A stretch of 9,504 nucleotides of DNA from Anaerolineales bacterium (GCA_024643945.1 JAHELX010000207.1:1-9504), one strand, 5' to 3'. Positions 1 through 7,600 are shown, counted from the stretch's first letter. Notes: generated from the sequence alone by a model not told the origin. Program-made: numbers and translations.

Positions 1-1
1 T

Positions 2-3000
2 GTGCGGAACAACCTGGTTGTGGTCGAGCGTCCGGCTCGCCATCTCCCTGGCCACCCATTATTGCCTCTCACGTGGGAGTCCGTGAGTAATCCAGACGAT
101 GTGGCTGCTCTTATCGCCCGGTTTCTGCCTTCAGCCCTGGCGGAACGTATCTTGCTGGGACAGGGCGCCTTTGCCGGGGAATTGCGTCATGTTACCAGCG
201 TCTTTGTTGGCTTGGAAGGATCCCGGATTGACCTGGGAAATGCTGTCACCACAGCGCAGCGTGTAGTATCAACTGCCGGAGGACGGGTCAATCGGGTCAG
301 CGTCGGCGATAAAGGGACGATGATTCACCTGCTTTTCGGTGCACCTACTGCCAATGAAGATGATGCCGCTCGTGCTATTTGGGCCGCCCGGTTATTGTGG
401 GCCGAATTGACCGGACAACACGGCATCAGCATCGTCCGGGTCGGGGTGGCAACCGGAGGTGTGTACGCCGGCCCGGTCGGCGGCCCAACCCGGCGCGAGT
501 ACACGGTGATGGGCGATGCCGTGAACCTATCGGCGCGACTGATGCAAGTTGCCCAGCCAGGACAAGTGGTGTGTGATGCGCCTACAGTCGAAGAGGCGTC
601 GGGTACGTTTGTATGGGAACAGTTGCCGCCGGTTTGGGTGAAAGGTAAGTCCCGTCCGGTCGAGGTTTGGCTGGTCAGTGAGGTGGAAAGCATTGGCCGG
701 GCTGCGCCCCGGCAGGGGCCACTCGTCGGGCGCGGGGCGGAATTGGCCAACTTGAAGCAAATTCTGGAACAGGCACGCCAGGGTCAGGCGCAGATTATTT
801 CTCTTACCGGTGAAGGAGGTATTGGCAAAAGCCGCTTGCTGCAAGCCTGGTTGGTGGAGGCCTTTATGGGGGGCTGGTGGGTGGTGGTGGGCCAGGCGGC
901 CATCACCGGGCGCGACGTGCCTTATCTGCCGTGGCGCGCTCTGGCCGCCGAAATACTGGCTTGCCCGCCTGATGCGGAGCTGGAACGGCTAACCGACGCG
1001 GCCATTGGCGCGCTGCAGGTGCTTGACCCCAGGCAAGAGGCTTGTTGGCCCGTTCTGGGAGATCTCTTGGGGGTGCCCTTCCCGGATACTCCTCTAACTC
1101 AAGGGATGGAAGCGCCCCAGCGCCGGCAGGCGTTGCTGGAACTGGTTACGCGCTGGATCAGGGCTCAGGTGGCCAAAACTCCTCTGCTCCTGGTACTGGA
1201 GGATGCTCAGTGGGCCGACGAGGCATCGTTGGCGCTGGTATCTGAACTTGCCCAGGTCGCGACCAGCTTGCCGGCCCAATACTCGAAAGGAATTGTGCTC
1301 GTGCTCGTGCATCGCCCATTGCCTGTGCCCATTTCAGCAACCTGGCAGGCACTGAAGCGTCTAATGAGTGAGGTCATCACCTTGGGTGAGTTGTCGCCGG
1401 AAGCGGTGTGTGACCTGGCAGCTAACCGCCTGGGAGCATCACTGGCGCTACCTGATCGGCTGGTGGACTTGTTGACGAGAAGGGCGCAGGGCCACCCCCT
1501 GTTTGCCGAAGAGCTGTGCCGGACATTGCAGGAGCGAGGGCTGGTGCGTGTCTTCGACGGCCGGGCGCAACTTTTGCCCGAGTTTGATTCGTCGTCAGCG
1601 ACCATTCCGACCAGCGTTGAAGACCTGGTTCAGAGCCGAATTGATCGGCTGGATGAACAAACGCGACTTACGCTAAAGGTGGCTGCCGTTTTGGGAGATG
1701 AAGTGACTTTTGATGCGCTATTGGGTAGCTACCCGGTGCCTGTGGAGCCGACCGCCCTACGTCAGAATCTCTTGACGTTGGAACGTTTTGGGCTGTTGCC
1801 GATGGGGATGGCGACTCCCCCTACCTATCGTTTCAAGCATTCTATCACGCAGTTGGTGGCGTACAGTTCGCTGCTGGAGGCACAGCGGCGGCACTTGCAT
1901 GGGCGGGCCGCCCGCTACTTTGAACAGGGAGTAGGGAGCACGCCAGAACGTGCTGTAGACATCCTGGCCTATCACTATGCGCGAAGCAATGATCAGGCTA
2001 AGGCTGCTCGCTATCTGAGGCTGGCGGGCGAACAGGCTACCCGGCGCGCTGCATATGCCGTGGCAATTGAGCATTTCACCCAGGCTTTGGAGTTGGTTAG
2101 TGAGACTGACTATGCCTCTCGCTGTGCCATTTTGGAAGCACGGGAACAAATCTGGCGTGCCTTGGGCAATCTGGCGGCGCGGCAGCAAGATCTGGAAGCG
2201 CTAGAGTCTAAAGCCGGTGAGTGCAGGGACCCCATCTGGCAGGCCAGGGCTACCTTCCGGCGTGCAGTCTTTGCCCAGGATCAGGGTGACTATGACACGG
2301 CCGACGCTTGCCTGCAGAAGGTCATCGGCCAGGCCGCTGCGCTGGCCGATGATCGGTTGATCGGCCTGGCGCTCCTGGAGCGAGGCAATATCCTGGCCGG
2401 CTGGAGTCGCTATGACGACGCCCTTATCTGCTACGAGGTGGCGGGCGAACTGTTCGACCAACAGAAGCTGGTGGGTTTGCAGGCCCAGGCGGTGCGGGGG
2501 CGGGCCGAAATGCAGCGCCATACCGGCGACTGGGTTGGTGCGCTGGTCTCATATGAAGAGGCGGAACATTTGTCCGAGTTAGCTGGTGACCAGGCCGGCG
2601 TTGCTGAACAGCGTCTCGATCAGAGTATGCTCTATCTACGACTTGGCATGTTTGAGGAAGCAGAGCGAGACCTCGTCGCCGCCTGGCGGTGGGCGGAGCA
2701 AGTGAATCACCGCTACATCTTGATGGCGAGTGGCGCTGCTCTGGGAGAACTCTTTTGGAATCTGGAGCGAAGCGAAGAAGCGTGGCCTTACTTACTCATT
2801 GCCCATGCCCTCAGCGAGGAACAAGACAATCCTTATCATCGTGTGCAGATTTTGCTGGTCAGCACGGCGTTGCTGTTAGATGATGATGAGGTTGACAGAG
2901 CACTAATCGGGGCGCGCGAGGCTCGCTTGCTGGCAGCCCAGCTTGGTTCGGCTGAGGGCGAGGTTCGGGCTATGGCGCTCGAAATCGAAGCTCTGGCCCG

Positions 3001-3301
3001 CAGAGATCCGGTGGTGGCGGCACATGGGGCATGGGCCGCCCTCGACCGGCTGGAAAAAGCACAAGAAACGCTCAGCTCCGGTCCTTCCCTTTACCTGGCC
3101 CTGGCGCGGGCCTTTGCTGCCAGCGGCGACACTGAGGCCACACAGGCCATGCTGCATCAGGCTCGTCATCTGGTAGATGCCCAGGCGGCGCGTGTGCAAC
3201 CGGCCAGTCTACGCCAAAGCTTTTTGCGTAACTCGCGGGTAAATCGGGAGATCCAGGCTATGCGGGAAAGATTTGGGCTAGGGGTCGAAGATTTAGGCTG
3301 A
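2..3301 (+). CDS. Cyclase-like/AAA ATPase/TPR signalling protein, 5'-truncated
   Basis: This is the C-terminal part of a large cytoplasmic sensor; the frame is open to the window edge, so the GTG at position 2 is probably an internal Val codon. Residues about 60-225 form a class III nucleotide cyclase domain: the VGDKG segment keeps one metal Asp (D103), and the YTVMGDAVNLSARL segment keeps the catalytic-type Asn (N175) and Arg (R179). The other metal Asp is missing (FVG at 68-70 instead of the usual FAD). This is the pattern of the C2 half of a soluble-adenylyl-cyclase-like pair, so an intact C1 half is probably encoded upstream. Residues about 240-560 form an AAA/STAND-type ATPase with Walker A GEGGIGKS (270-277) and Walker B LLLVLED (395-401). 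From about residue 650 the protein is helical TPR repeats, ending with a SFLRN...REI tail common in this family. Ligand and output are unknown. Confidence 0.9.
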   Translation: MRNNLVVVERPARHLPGHPLLPLTWESVSNPDDVAALIARFLPSALAERILLGQGAFAGELRHVTSVFVGLEGSRIDLGNAVTTAQRVVSTAGGRVNRVSVGDKGTMIHLLFGAPTANEDDAARAIWAARLLWAELTGQHGISIVRVGVATGGVYAGPVGGPTRREYTVMGDAVNLSARLMQVAQPGQVVCDAPTVEEASGTFVWEQLPPVWVKGKSRPVEVWLVSEVESIGRAAPRQGPLVGRGAELANLKQILEQARQGQAQIISLTGEGGIGKSRLLQAWLVEAFMGGWWVVVGQAAITGRDVPYLPWRALAAEILACPPDAELERLTDAAIGALQVLDPRQEACWPVLGDLLGVPFPDTPLTQGMEAPQRRQALLELVTRWIRAQVAKTPLLLVLEDAQWADEASLALVSELAQVATSLPAQYSKGIVLVLVHRPLPVPISATWQALKRLMSEVITLGELSPEAVCDLAANRLGASLALPDRLVDLLTRRAQGHPLFAEELCRTLQERGLVRVFDGRAQLLPEFDSSSATIPTSVEDLVQSRIDRLDEQTRLTLKVAAVLGDEVTFDALLGSYPVPVEPTALRQNLLTLERFGLLPMGMATPPTYRFKHSITQLVAYSSLLEAQRRHLHGRAARYFEQGVGSTPERAVDILAYHYARSNDQAKAARYLRLAGEQATRRAAYAVAIEHFTQALELVSETDYASRCAILEAREQIWRALGNLAARQQDLEALESKAGECRDPIWQARATFRRAVFAQDQGDYDTADACLQKVIGQAAALADDRLIGLALLERGNILAGWSRYDDALICYEVAGELFDQQKLVGLQAQAVRGRAEMQRHTGDWVGALVSYEEAEHLSELAGDQAGVAEQRLDQSMLYLRLGMFEEAERDLVAAWRWAEQVNHRYILMASGAALGELFWNLERSEEAWPYLLIAHALSEEQDNPYHRVQILLVSTALLLDDDEVDRALIGAREARLLAAQLGSAEGEVRAMALEIEALARRDPVVAAHGAWAALDRLEKAQETLSSGPSLYLALARAFAASGDTEATQAMLHQARHLVDAQAARVQPASLRQSFLRNSRVNREIQAMRERFGLGVEDLG

Positions 3302-3305
3302 GATA

Positions 3306-3336
3306 TTGGGAATCATGGGGCGAAATATGATACAAT
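3306..3336 (+). promoter_or_regulatory. Weak candidate sigma70 promoter for the GNAT-lipid kinase unit
   Basis: Just after the cyclase stop codon, TTGGGA (3306-3311) is followed by overlapping -10-like hexamers TATGAT (3326-3331) and TACAAT (3331-3336). The spacers would be 14 or 19 bases, neither ideal. It is the only AT-rich patch before the downstream genes, and it would place element E1 in the transcript leader. Confidence 0.25.
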
Positions 3337-3374
3337 TACATCACATCCTCCGGGGCGAAGATCTTTTCAGGAAA

Positions 3375-3522
3375 GTAACAACTCAGCCAAGCCTCCCGCA
3401 GGTTGCCAGGGAGAGCAATTTTCAACTCTGAACCGGCTAAACCTGCCCCGTGGGGGGGCTTTCCCCTGTGCAGCCCCATGGGGGGCTTCGCTCGGGACCA
3501 TTGGGTGCTCCGGGAGGCTGAG
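3375..3522 (+). repeat. Structured intergenic element E1 (GTAACAACTCAG tag plus stem)
   Basis: This fills most of the gene-free stretch 3302-3544. The tag GTAACAACTCAG (3375-3386) is followed by a left arm GCCTCCCG (3391-3398) that pairs perfectly with CGGGAGGC (3511-3518). Alternatively CTCAGC (3382-3387) plus CTCCCG pair with CGGGAG plus GCTGAG (3517-3522), leaving a 5-base bulge. Inside, GCAGGTT (3398-3404) pairs with AACCTGC (3440-3446), with AGAG/CTCT (3412-3415/3426-3429) at its tip. Two C4/G4 hairpins follow, GCCCC/GGGGC (3445-3449/3455-3459) and AGCCCC/GGGGCT (3472-3477/3482-3487). Its left 32 bases match E2 at 27 positions. The ribosome binding site of the GNAT gene begins about 10 bases after it. 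Confidence 0.7.
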
Positions 3523-3544
3523 CAATGACTCAGGAAAGGCAAAT

Positions 3545-4063
3545 ATGAGCCGGACCGAGATACGTCATGCGACGCTGTCCGACGCGTCGCTACTGGCTGA
3601 ACTTGGGTCGCGAACTTTCTATGAGGCCTTTGCTGCTGATACCTCGGAGAAGGATATGGCTGCATACCTGGCAGAATCCTTCACACCCGTCAAGTTAGCG
3701 GCCCAGATTGCTGATCGGCTTTCGCTGTTCTTCATCGCAGAAAACAATGGTGAGGCGATTGGTTATGCCAGATTATACCCGGCTGATCCCCCTCCGTGTA
3801 TAAACGGTCCCAATCCGATACAACTGGCAAGACTTTATGCCTTGAAAGAATGGTACGGCCAAGGTGTTGGCAGTTCCTTGATGAAGGCTTGTCTATCCGA
3901 AGCCCGCTGGAGAGGTTACCAGACAATGTGGTTAAGCACGTGGAACATAAATGTGCAGGCAATTTCATTTTATCATAAATGGCAATTCCAGCAGGTTGGC
4001 ACCCAGAATTTTCAAGTTGGGACTGATATTCAATCTGACGTGGTTTTAATGAGGATGATTTAG
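3545..4063 (+). CDS. GNAT-family N-acetyltransferase, PaiA-like
   Basis: A 172-residue single-domain GNAT enzyme that should transfer acetyl from acetyl-CoA to an amine. The acetyl-CoA pyrophosphate loop is GQGVGSS (105-111), after a beta strand ending LARLYAL. The late part has WLSTWNINVQAISFY (129-143), matching the W..N..AI.FY pattern of this fold. The TFYEAF start and the FQVG...SDVVLM end resemble Bacillus subtilis PaiA, a spermidine/spermine acetyltransferase, so a polyamine-type substrate is possible; this rests on remembered similarity. The ATG start has AGGAAAGG (3532-3539) five bases upstream. The lipid kinase gene begins 19 bases after the stop, suggesting one transcript. The last 120 bases are more AT-rich than the neighbours, a weak hint of separate origin. 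Confidence 0.85.
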   Translation: MSRTEIRHATLSDASLLAELGSRTFYEAFAADTSEKDMAAYLAESFTPVKLAAQIADRLSLFFIAENNGEAIGYARLYPADPPPCINGPNPIQLARLYALKEWYGQGVGSSLMKACLSEARWRGYQTMWLSTWNINVQAISFYHKWQFQQVGTQNFQVGTDIQSDVVLMRMI

Positions 4064-4082
4064 TTCCGAGGAGAAAGTACGA

Positions 4083-5081
4083 ATGACGTTGTCAAACTCT
4101 AGCCAGCCGGAGGACAGTGTCCTCGATCCGTTGAGGGTCAAACTCATCTTTAATCCTATGGCCGGCCAGCTCGAGGAGGCTTCCGCGCGGCTTGTTGAAA
4201 TTCTCTCATACTTGCAGGCGTGGCAGATGCGGCCTGAGGTATACATGGTGCAACCCGAAAGCCGGCTGCAGTCGGTGGCCGTCAAGGCCATCCAGCAAGG
4301 CATAGGCTTGATTGTTGTCTGTGGCGGCGACGGGACTATCGAGAGTATGATAGGTGGCTTGATGGGAACCTCGGCGACGCTGGGGATTATTCCCATTGGC
4401 ACGCGGAACAACATAGCCCACAGCCTGGGTATTCCCACTGACAGCATAGCGGAGGCAGTTGCACTGCTGCGCCAGGGTCGCCGGCTCAAAATTGATGTGG
4501 GTCACGCACGCTGTGGTCGCGCCGGGCGCTGGTTCCTGGAGGCGGCTACGGTCGGCTTGGTGTCAGCCTTATATCCGTCTGCCGACGAAATCCAACATGG
4601 CAATCTGACCAGAATCGGCGATTTTCTTGCAACCCTGGTGTCTTATCCTGCCTCGGAGGTAAGCTTGAGCCTGGACGATGGCCGCCCGACTGTCACCACT
4701 ACAGCGCACGTGGTACTCGTAGCGAATATGCCTTATTTTGGCGCTCATTTCCAGGTTGCGCCAAGCGTTTCGTACGAAGATGGCCGGTTGGACGTACTCG
4801 TATATTCGCAGGTGGGTAAGTTAAACCTAATTGAATATGCCGTACAAGAAATGGCCGGCGCCTTTCCGGATGATCCTCGCATCCAACACTATCAGGTCAA
4901 GAGTGTGGATGTCCACACCATTCCCGAGATGCCGGTGATGGCCGATGGGGTAATGCTGGGCAACGGCCCATTGAGCGTGACGATACGCCGCCACAGCCTG
5001 GCGGTGATGGCTGGCCCCAAAGCGGGCGTGAATTCGGCTTTACCTGCCAAGTCTGATCCTGCAACTGCACCGGATGAATGA
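4083..5081 (+). CDS. Lipid kinase of the diacylglycerol kinase catalytic family (YegS/BmrU type)
   Basis: A 332-residue protein expected to phosphorylate a lipid hydroxyl, such as diacylglycerol or a related lipid, at the inner face of the membrane using ATP. The diagnostic motifs are in order: FNPMAG (23-28), the nucleotide-binding CGGDGT (80-85), PIGTRNNIAHSLGIP (104-118), DGRLDV (233-238) in the C-terminal beta domain, and MADG (286-289) near the end. Length is slightly above the usual 290-310; the excess is a polar C-terminal tail with no recognisable domain. The ATG start is preceded by GAGGAGA (4068-4074) at eight bases. It follows the GNAT gene closely and is probably translated from the same message. 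The family is certain from the motifs; the exact lipid substrate cannot be told from sequence. Confidence 0.9.
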   Translation: MTLSNSSQPEDSVLDPLRVKLIFNPMAGQLEEASARLVEILSYLQAWQMRPEVYMVQPESRLQSVAVKAIQQGIGLIVVCGGDGTIESMIGGLMGTSATLGIIPIGTRNNIAHSLGIPTDSIAEAVALLRQGRRLKIDVGHARCGRAGRWFLEAATVGLVSALYPSADEIQHGNLTRIGDFLATLVSYPASEVSLSLDDGRPTVTTTAHVVLVANMPYFGAHFQVAPSVSYEDGRLDVLVYSQVGKLNLIEYAVQEMAGAFPDDPRIQHYQVKSVDVHTIPEMPVMADGVMLGNGPLSVTIRRHSLAVMAGPKAGVNSALPAKSDPATAPDE

Positions 5082-5090
5082 TATGGGGGG

Positions 5091-5135
5091 CACCTGGCCT
5101 CAAGAAAGCCCAGCTTCAGCGGCTGGAGTGCAGGT
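5091..5135 (+). other. Nested inverted repeat between lipid kinase and hydrolase genes
   Basis: ACCTG (5092-5096) can pair with CAGGT (5131-5135), enclosing a CCAGC/GCTGG hairpin (5110-5114/5122-5126) with a seven-base loop. No T-run follows, so it is not a classical intrinsic terminator. It may be a processing or weak termination signal, or chance. Confidence 0.3.
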
Positions 5136-5192
5136 CATTTGCAGCGAAATCTCTGTGTTGCGTTCTACTGGTAACTTAATCGGAGGTGTACT

Positions 5193-6221
5193 GTGACTCA
5201 AATGAAGCGAGCAATTCGCAAAGGGAACTCTGTCTCTTCTCGGTTGGCAACTCAAGCAGCGACGTTAGCTGCCGGCACGCTGGCTGTAGCCGGGGGCTGG
5301 ATCCTGTACAGCAAACTGGCGATTGATCACGATGTGCCCCTGCAGGATGCCATCCCGGCTGAGCGGGTGGCTTTCCTGAGTAAGACTGCCGGTAGACTCA
5401 GTTACTACGTCGATCGCCAGGTATCTGGACGACCTCTGGTGCTGATTCACAGCGTGAACGCGGCCGCCAGCGCCTATGAAATGCGCCCACTTTTTGAGCA
5501 TTACCGCTCACAGCGACCGGTGTTTGCACTGGATCTGCCAGGTTATGGTTTTTCGGAGCGTTCGCCTCGGGTATATACCCCCCAGGTTTTCGAGAGTGCT
5601 ATCCTGGATCTGCTGGCGACCCAGGTGGGTGAACCGGCAGATGTGATCGCGCTCTCGCTCGGTTGCGAATTTATAGCTCGGGCTGCCCTGGCTCAACCAG
5701 AGCGCTTCCACTCGCTGGCTTTGATCTCGCCCAGTGGGTTTAATCCACCCGATGCCGGGCGTGCTTCGCAACAGGCCGGAGTAATTGGCGCCAGCGATGT
5801 CCTTTACTCCTTCTTCTCCTTCCCTTTATGGGGCCGCGCCTTTTTTGACCTGATCGCGACCCGTCGCAGTATCAAGTTCTTTCTCGGGCAGAGTTTTGTC
5901 GGGCCGATTGCACCGGGGTTCGTTGATTACGCGTATGCCACCTCACACCAGGCGGGGGCCGAACATGTGCCCTTGTATTTCCTCAGTGGCAAGCTCTTCA
6001 CCCCCAACGTCCTTGCCAGGGTGTACGAAAATGTGAATATCCCGACGCTGGTGATTTACGACCGGGATGCTTTCGTCCGCTTCGACAGGTTGCCCGATGT
6101 ACTGGAGAGGAATCCGCACTGGCAAGCAGAGCGGATCACGCCTAGCTTGGGCCTGCCTCATTTTGAGAAACTGCCCGAGACCGCCCAGGTGTTGAACAAG
6201 TCCTGGCAGGAGTTGGAGTAG
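5193..6221 (+). CDS. Membrane-anchored alpha/beta hydrolase
   Basis: A 342-residue alpha/beta-fold hydrolase. A basic N-terminus is followed by a hydrophobic stretch (about residues 20-42), probably an uncleaved membrane anchor or signal. The fold landmarks are the oxyanion-strand region LVLIHSVNAAAS (82-93; HS replaces the usual HG), LDLPGYGFS (113-121), the nucleophile elbow ALSLG with Ser155, and a C-terminal GLPHFEKLPE segment with the candidate catalytic His323. The catalytic acid is probably one of the Asp residues in the VIYDRDAF region. The substrate could be an ester, amide or lipid; nothing in the sequence decides. The GTG start is chosen because GGAGGTG (5182-5188) sits directly before it; an ATG three codons later is too far from that site. 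It lies 111 bases after the lipid kinase gene, so may be co-transcribed. Its 3' end converges on the glycosyltransferase. Confidence 0.85.
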   Translation: MTQMKRAIRKGNSVSSRLATQAATLAAGTLAVAGGWILYSKLAIDHDVPLQDAIPAERVAFLSKTAGRLSYYVDRQVSGRPLVLIHSVNAAASAYEMRPLFEHYRSQRPVFALDLPGYGFSERSPRVYTPQVFESAILDLLATQVGEPADVIALSLGCEFIARAALAQPERFHSLALISPSGFNPPDAGRASQQAGVIGASDVLYSFFSFPLWGRAFFDLIATRRSIKFFLGQSFVGPIAPGFVDYAYATSHQAGAEHVPLYFLSGKLFTPNVLARVYENVNIPTLVIYDRDAFVRFDRLPDVLERNPHWQAERITPSLGLPHFEKLPETAQVLNKSWQELE

Positions 6222-6281
6222 AACGGAGCGTGGCTGCGGGGAAGTAATTACTGAATCAGACCCTGGTGAACTGGAGATTTT

Positions 6282-7256
6282 CTATATGCAATCTGCCAGC
6301 TTGCGTACCTGGCGATAGGCAGCCAGCCGCCGTTGCAACGCTTCGCCGCTTTGAGACTGCCAGGCGCGGCGCATCTCGGCCCACAGCCCCAGCCGCACCA
6401 GCAGACGAGCGGCCAGGTTGAAGACTCGCCCATAGTGTTTATTGAACAGTCGGAACCGGCTGCGCCACAAGGCGACGAACATGTCGTCGCGGAACTGGCG
6501 CGTGCTGGCCCCCGCGTGATGCACAATTTTGACAGTCGGAACGCAATAAACCTCCCATCCCGCCTCCTTGACCCGCATACACCAGTCAACCTCTTCGGCG
6601 TACATAAAGAACTCTTCGTCCATCAGGCCAACCCCCTGAATGACGTCAGCGCGAGTCATCATGGCCGCGCCCAGCGGGTGGTCTATGGCAAAAGGCCGGC
6701 CGGCCTCGTATAGCCTGCGTGGATAGCGCCCGTTAAGTCGCGAGTCCAGGAGACGGGCCGGCCGGGGGAAAAAATCGAACCAGATCTGCCATAGCGTTGG
6801 GAAGCGAAAAGCGCTGTGCTGAAAGCGGCCGTCGGGATAAACCAGGCTGGCACCAACCACGCCGGCTTTCCCCACGGTGCGCAATACACGAGCCATTTCT
6901 GCAAATGCGTTTCCCTGTAGCTCGGTGTCGGGGTTGAGGAAGAGGACGAGACTGGGCGCCGGTCGGGACTGGGGGCGGGAAGCCGCGCCAAAACCCAGTT
7001 CGCGGAGTGCCACGTTGTTGCCAGCGGCAAAGCCCAAGTTGTGATCCAGGGCCAACAGGCGGGTTTGCGGGAACTCAGCACGCACCATGCCAGGACTCCC
7101 GTCCGATGAGGCGTTGTCTACTACCCACACCTGCGCGTCGAGGAACGTCTGGGGCAGCCCGGCGTACACGGAGCGTAGGCAGGCACGCAGCATGTTACGG
7201 GTGTTGTAGCTGACGATGATAATGGCCAGGTCGAGATGGGGATTACTCATCGACAT
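6282..7256 (-). CDS. Family 2 glycosyltransferase, WbbL/rhamnosyltransferase type
   Basis: A 324-residue cytoplasmic or membrane-associated GT-A enzyme that should transfer a sugar from a nucleotide-sugar to a cell-surface glycan. Visible landmarks are IIIVSYNTR (12-20), VVDNASSDGS (45-54), NLGFAAGNN (73-81), the NPD form of the metal/nucleotide motif in FLNPDTEL (106-113), the acceptor-side acidic segment DEEFFMYAEEVDW (213-225), and HHAGAS (246-251). This set is typical of WbbL-like rhamnosyltransferases. A TTG at 7274 would extend the frame by six codons, but it would leave only about 15 bases of leader and no ribosome site. ATG at 7256 fits a GAGG about 12 bases upstream; ATG at 7250 is also possible. 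The gene is alone on its strand, has its own strong promoter and is not flanked by other glycan genes. Confidence 0.9.
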   Translation of the reverse strand: MSMSNPHLDLAIIIVSYNTRNMLRACLRSVYAGLPQTFLDAQVWVVDNASSDGSPGMVRAEFPQTRLLALDHNLGFAAGNNVALRELGFGAASRPQSRPAPSLVLFLNPDTELQGNAFAEMARVLRTVGKAGVVGASLVYPDGRFQHSAFRFPTLWQIWFDFFPRPARLLDSRLNGRYPRRLYEAGRPFAIDHPLGAAMMTRADVIQGVGLMDEEFFMYAEEVDWCMRVKEAGWEVYCVPTVKIVHHAGASTRQFRDDMFVALWRSRFRLFNKHYGRVFNLAARLLVRLGLWAEMRRAWQSQSGEALQRRLAAYRQVRKLADCI

Positions 7257-7274
7257 GTTAGGGATTAACCTCAA

Positions 7275-7287
7275 TCAGTCGGACTGA
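7275..7287. promoter_or_regulatory. Small palindrome TCAGT-CGG-ACTGA at the glycosyltransferase 5' end
   Basis: Perfect five-base arms TCAGT (7275-7279) and ACTGA (7283-7287) flank CGG, next to the predicted transcription start of the minus-strand gene. Extended by two bases, the right arm reads ACTGACA, identical to the right end of the large palindrome at 7390-7420. It may be a second binding site for the same regulator, with different half-site spacing. Confidence 0.35.
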
Positions 7288-7295
7288 CATGCGTC

Positions 7296-7324
7296 ACTAT
7301 ACAATAATTTCTAAAAATTATCAA
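7296..7324 (-). promoter_or_regulatory. Strong sigma70-type promoter for the glycosyltransferase
   Basis: Read on the minus strand, TTGATA (7324-7319) is followed after exactly 17 bases by TATAGT (7301-7296). Each hexamer has five of six consensus bases. Transcription would start near 7289, giving a leader of about 33 bases before the ATG at 7256. Confidence 0.75.
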
Positions 7325-7358
7325 TGACCTGCCGTGCTCATAGTTGTGGAAATCTCTC

Positions 7359-7386
7359 TTGACGGGTTGCCTGATGGGTGTATAAT
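7359..7386 (+). promoter_or_regulatory. Strong sigma70-type promoter for the HxlR-dioxygenase operon
   Basis: TTGACG (7359-7364) and a perfect TATAAT (7381-7386) are separated by 16 bases. Transcription would start near 7393, inside the palindrome that follows, leaving a leader of roughly 230 bases before the regulator start codon. It is back to back with the leftward promoter; the two -35 boxes are 34 bases apart. Confidence 0.8.
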
Positions 7387-7389
7387 AGG

Positions 7390-7420
7390 TGTCAGTACTA
7401 TATTTATTATAGCACTGACA
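7390..7420. promoter_or_regulatory. Operator-like palindrome over the start site
   Basis: Two 13-base arms, TGTCAGTACTATA (7390-7402) and TATAGCACTGACA (7408-7420), are reverse complements with one mismatch around the five-base centre TTTAT. The site begins four bases after the -10 box, so a bound dimer would block initiation. The regulator encoded directly downstream is the obvious candidate ligand; DUF24 regulators such as YodB bind palindromes in their own and target promoters. The AT-rich inner part resembles the TACT-type half-sites reported for YodB, but this is only a loose likeness. Confidence 0.7.
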
Positions 7421-7449
7421 GGGATAGAGCTGTTCTTTCTTGGGCTTAA

Positions 7450-7490
7450 GTTACTACACATTCTATAGTGAATACCTGATGTGAAGTAAC
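7450..7490 (+). other. Hairpin in the long regulator leader
   Basis: GTTACTACACA (7450-7460) and TGTGAAGTAAC (7480-7490) pair at 10 of 11 positions around a 19-base loop. The right arm overlaps the GTAAC tag of element E2, so the two structures could be alternative or stacked. No T-run follows. Confidence 0.5.
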
Positions 7491-7600
7491 ACTCAGCTTA
7501 CCCTCCCGCGGGTTGCATTGAGTGAGCATTCTGCGTCTGAATTACCAGGTGTAGCCGTGGTCTCTACTTTGGCATTTGCCTAAACCGGCGGGAGGGTAAG
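7486..7600 (+). repeat. Structured intergenic element E2 (GTAACACTCAG tag plus 13-bp stem)
   Basis: The tag GTAACACTCAG (7486-7496) abuts a left arm CTTACCCTCCCGC (7497-7509) that pairs perfectly with GCGGGAGGGTAAG (7588-7600). After a G/G mismatch the stem continues as GGTT/AACC (7511-7514/7583-7586). The enclosed region is about 68 bases with no clear further consensus. It sits in the predicted leader of the HxlR operon, well downstream of the operator, and ends about 12 bases before the ribosome binding site. Left and right ends are homologous to E1. Confidence 0.75.

Noticed and set aside
1207..1605. Minus-strand open frame opposite the AAA/TPR protein
   Set aside because: The + strand frame carries clear Walker motifs and helical repeats; the antisense product is low-complexity Ser/Arg-rich sequence without a plausible ribosome site.
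6241..6281. A fourth copy of the element tag (AGTAATTACTGAATCAG) between the hydrolase and glycosyltransferase
   Set aside because: It needs a three-base insertion and a mismatch to fit the tag, and no strong inverted repeat follows it.
7486..7600. Retron msr-msd or T-box leader
   Set aside because: The long outer stem superficially suggests a retron, but there is no reverse transcriptase nearby, and I find no T-box antiterminator consensus or terminator.
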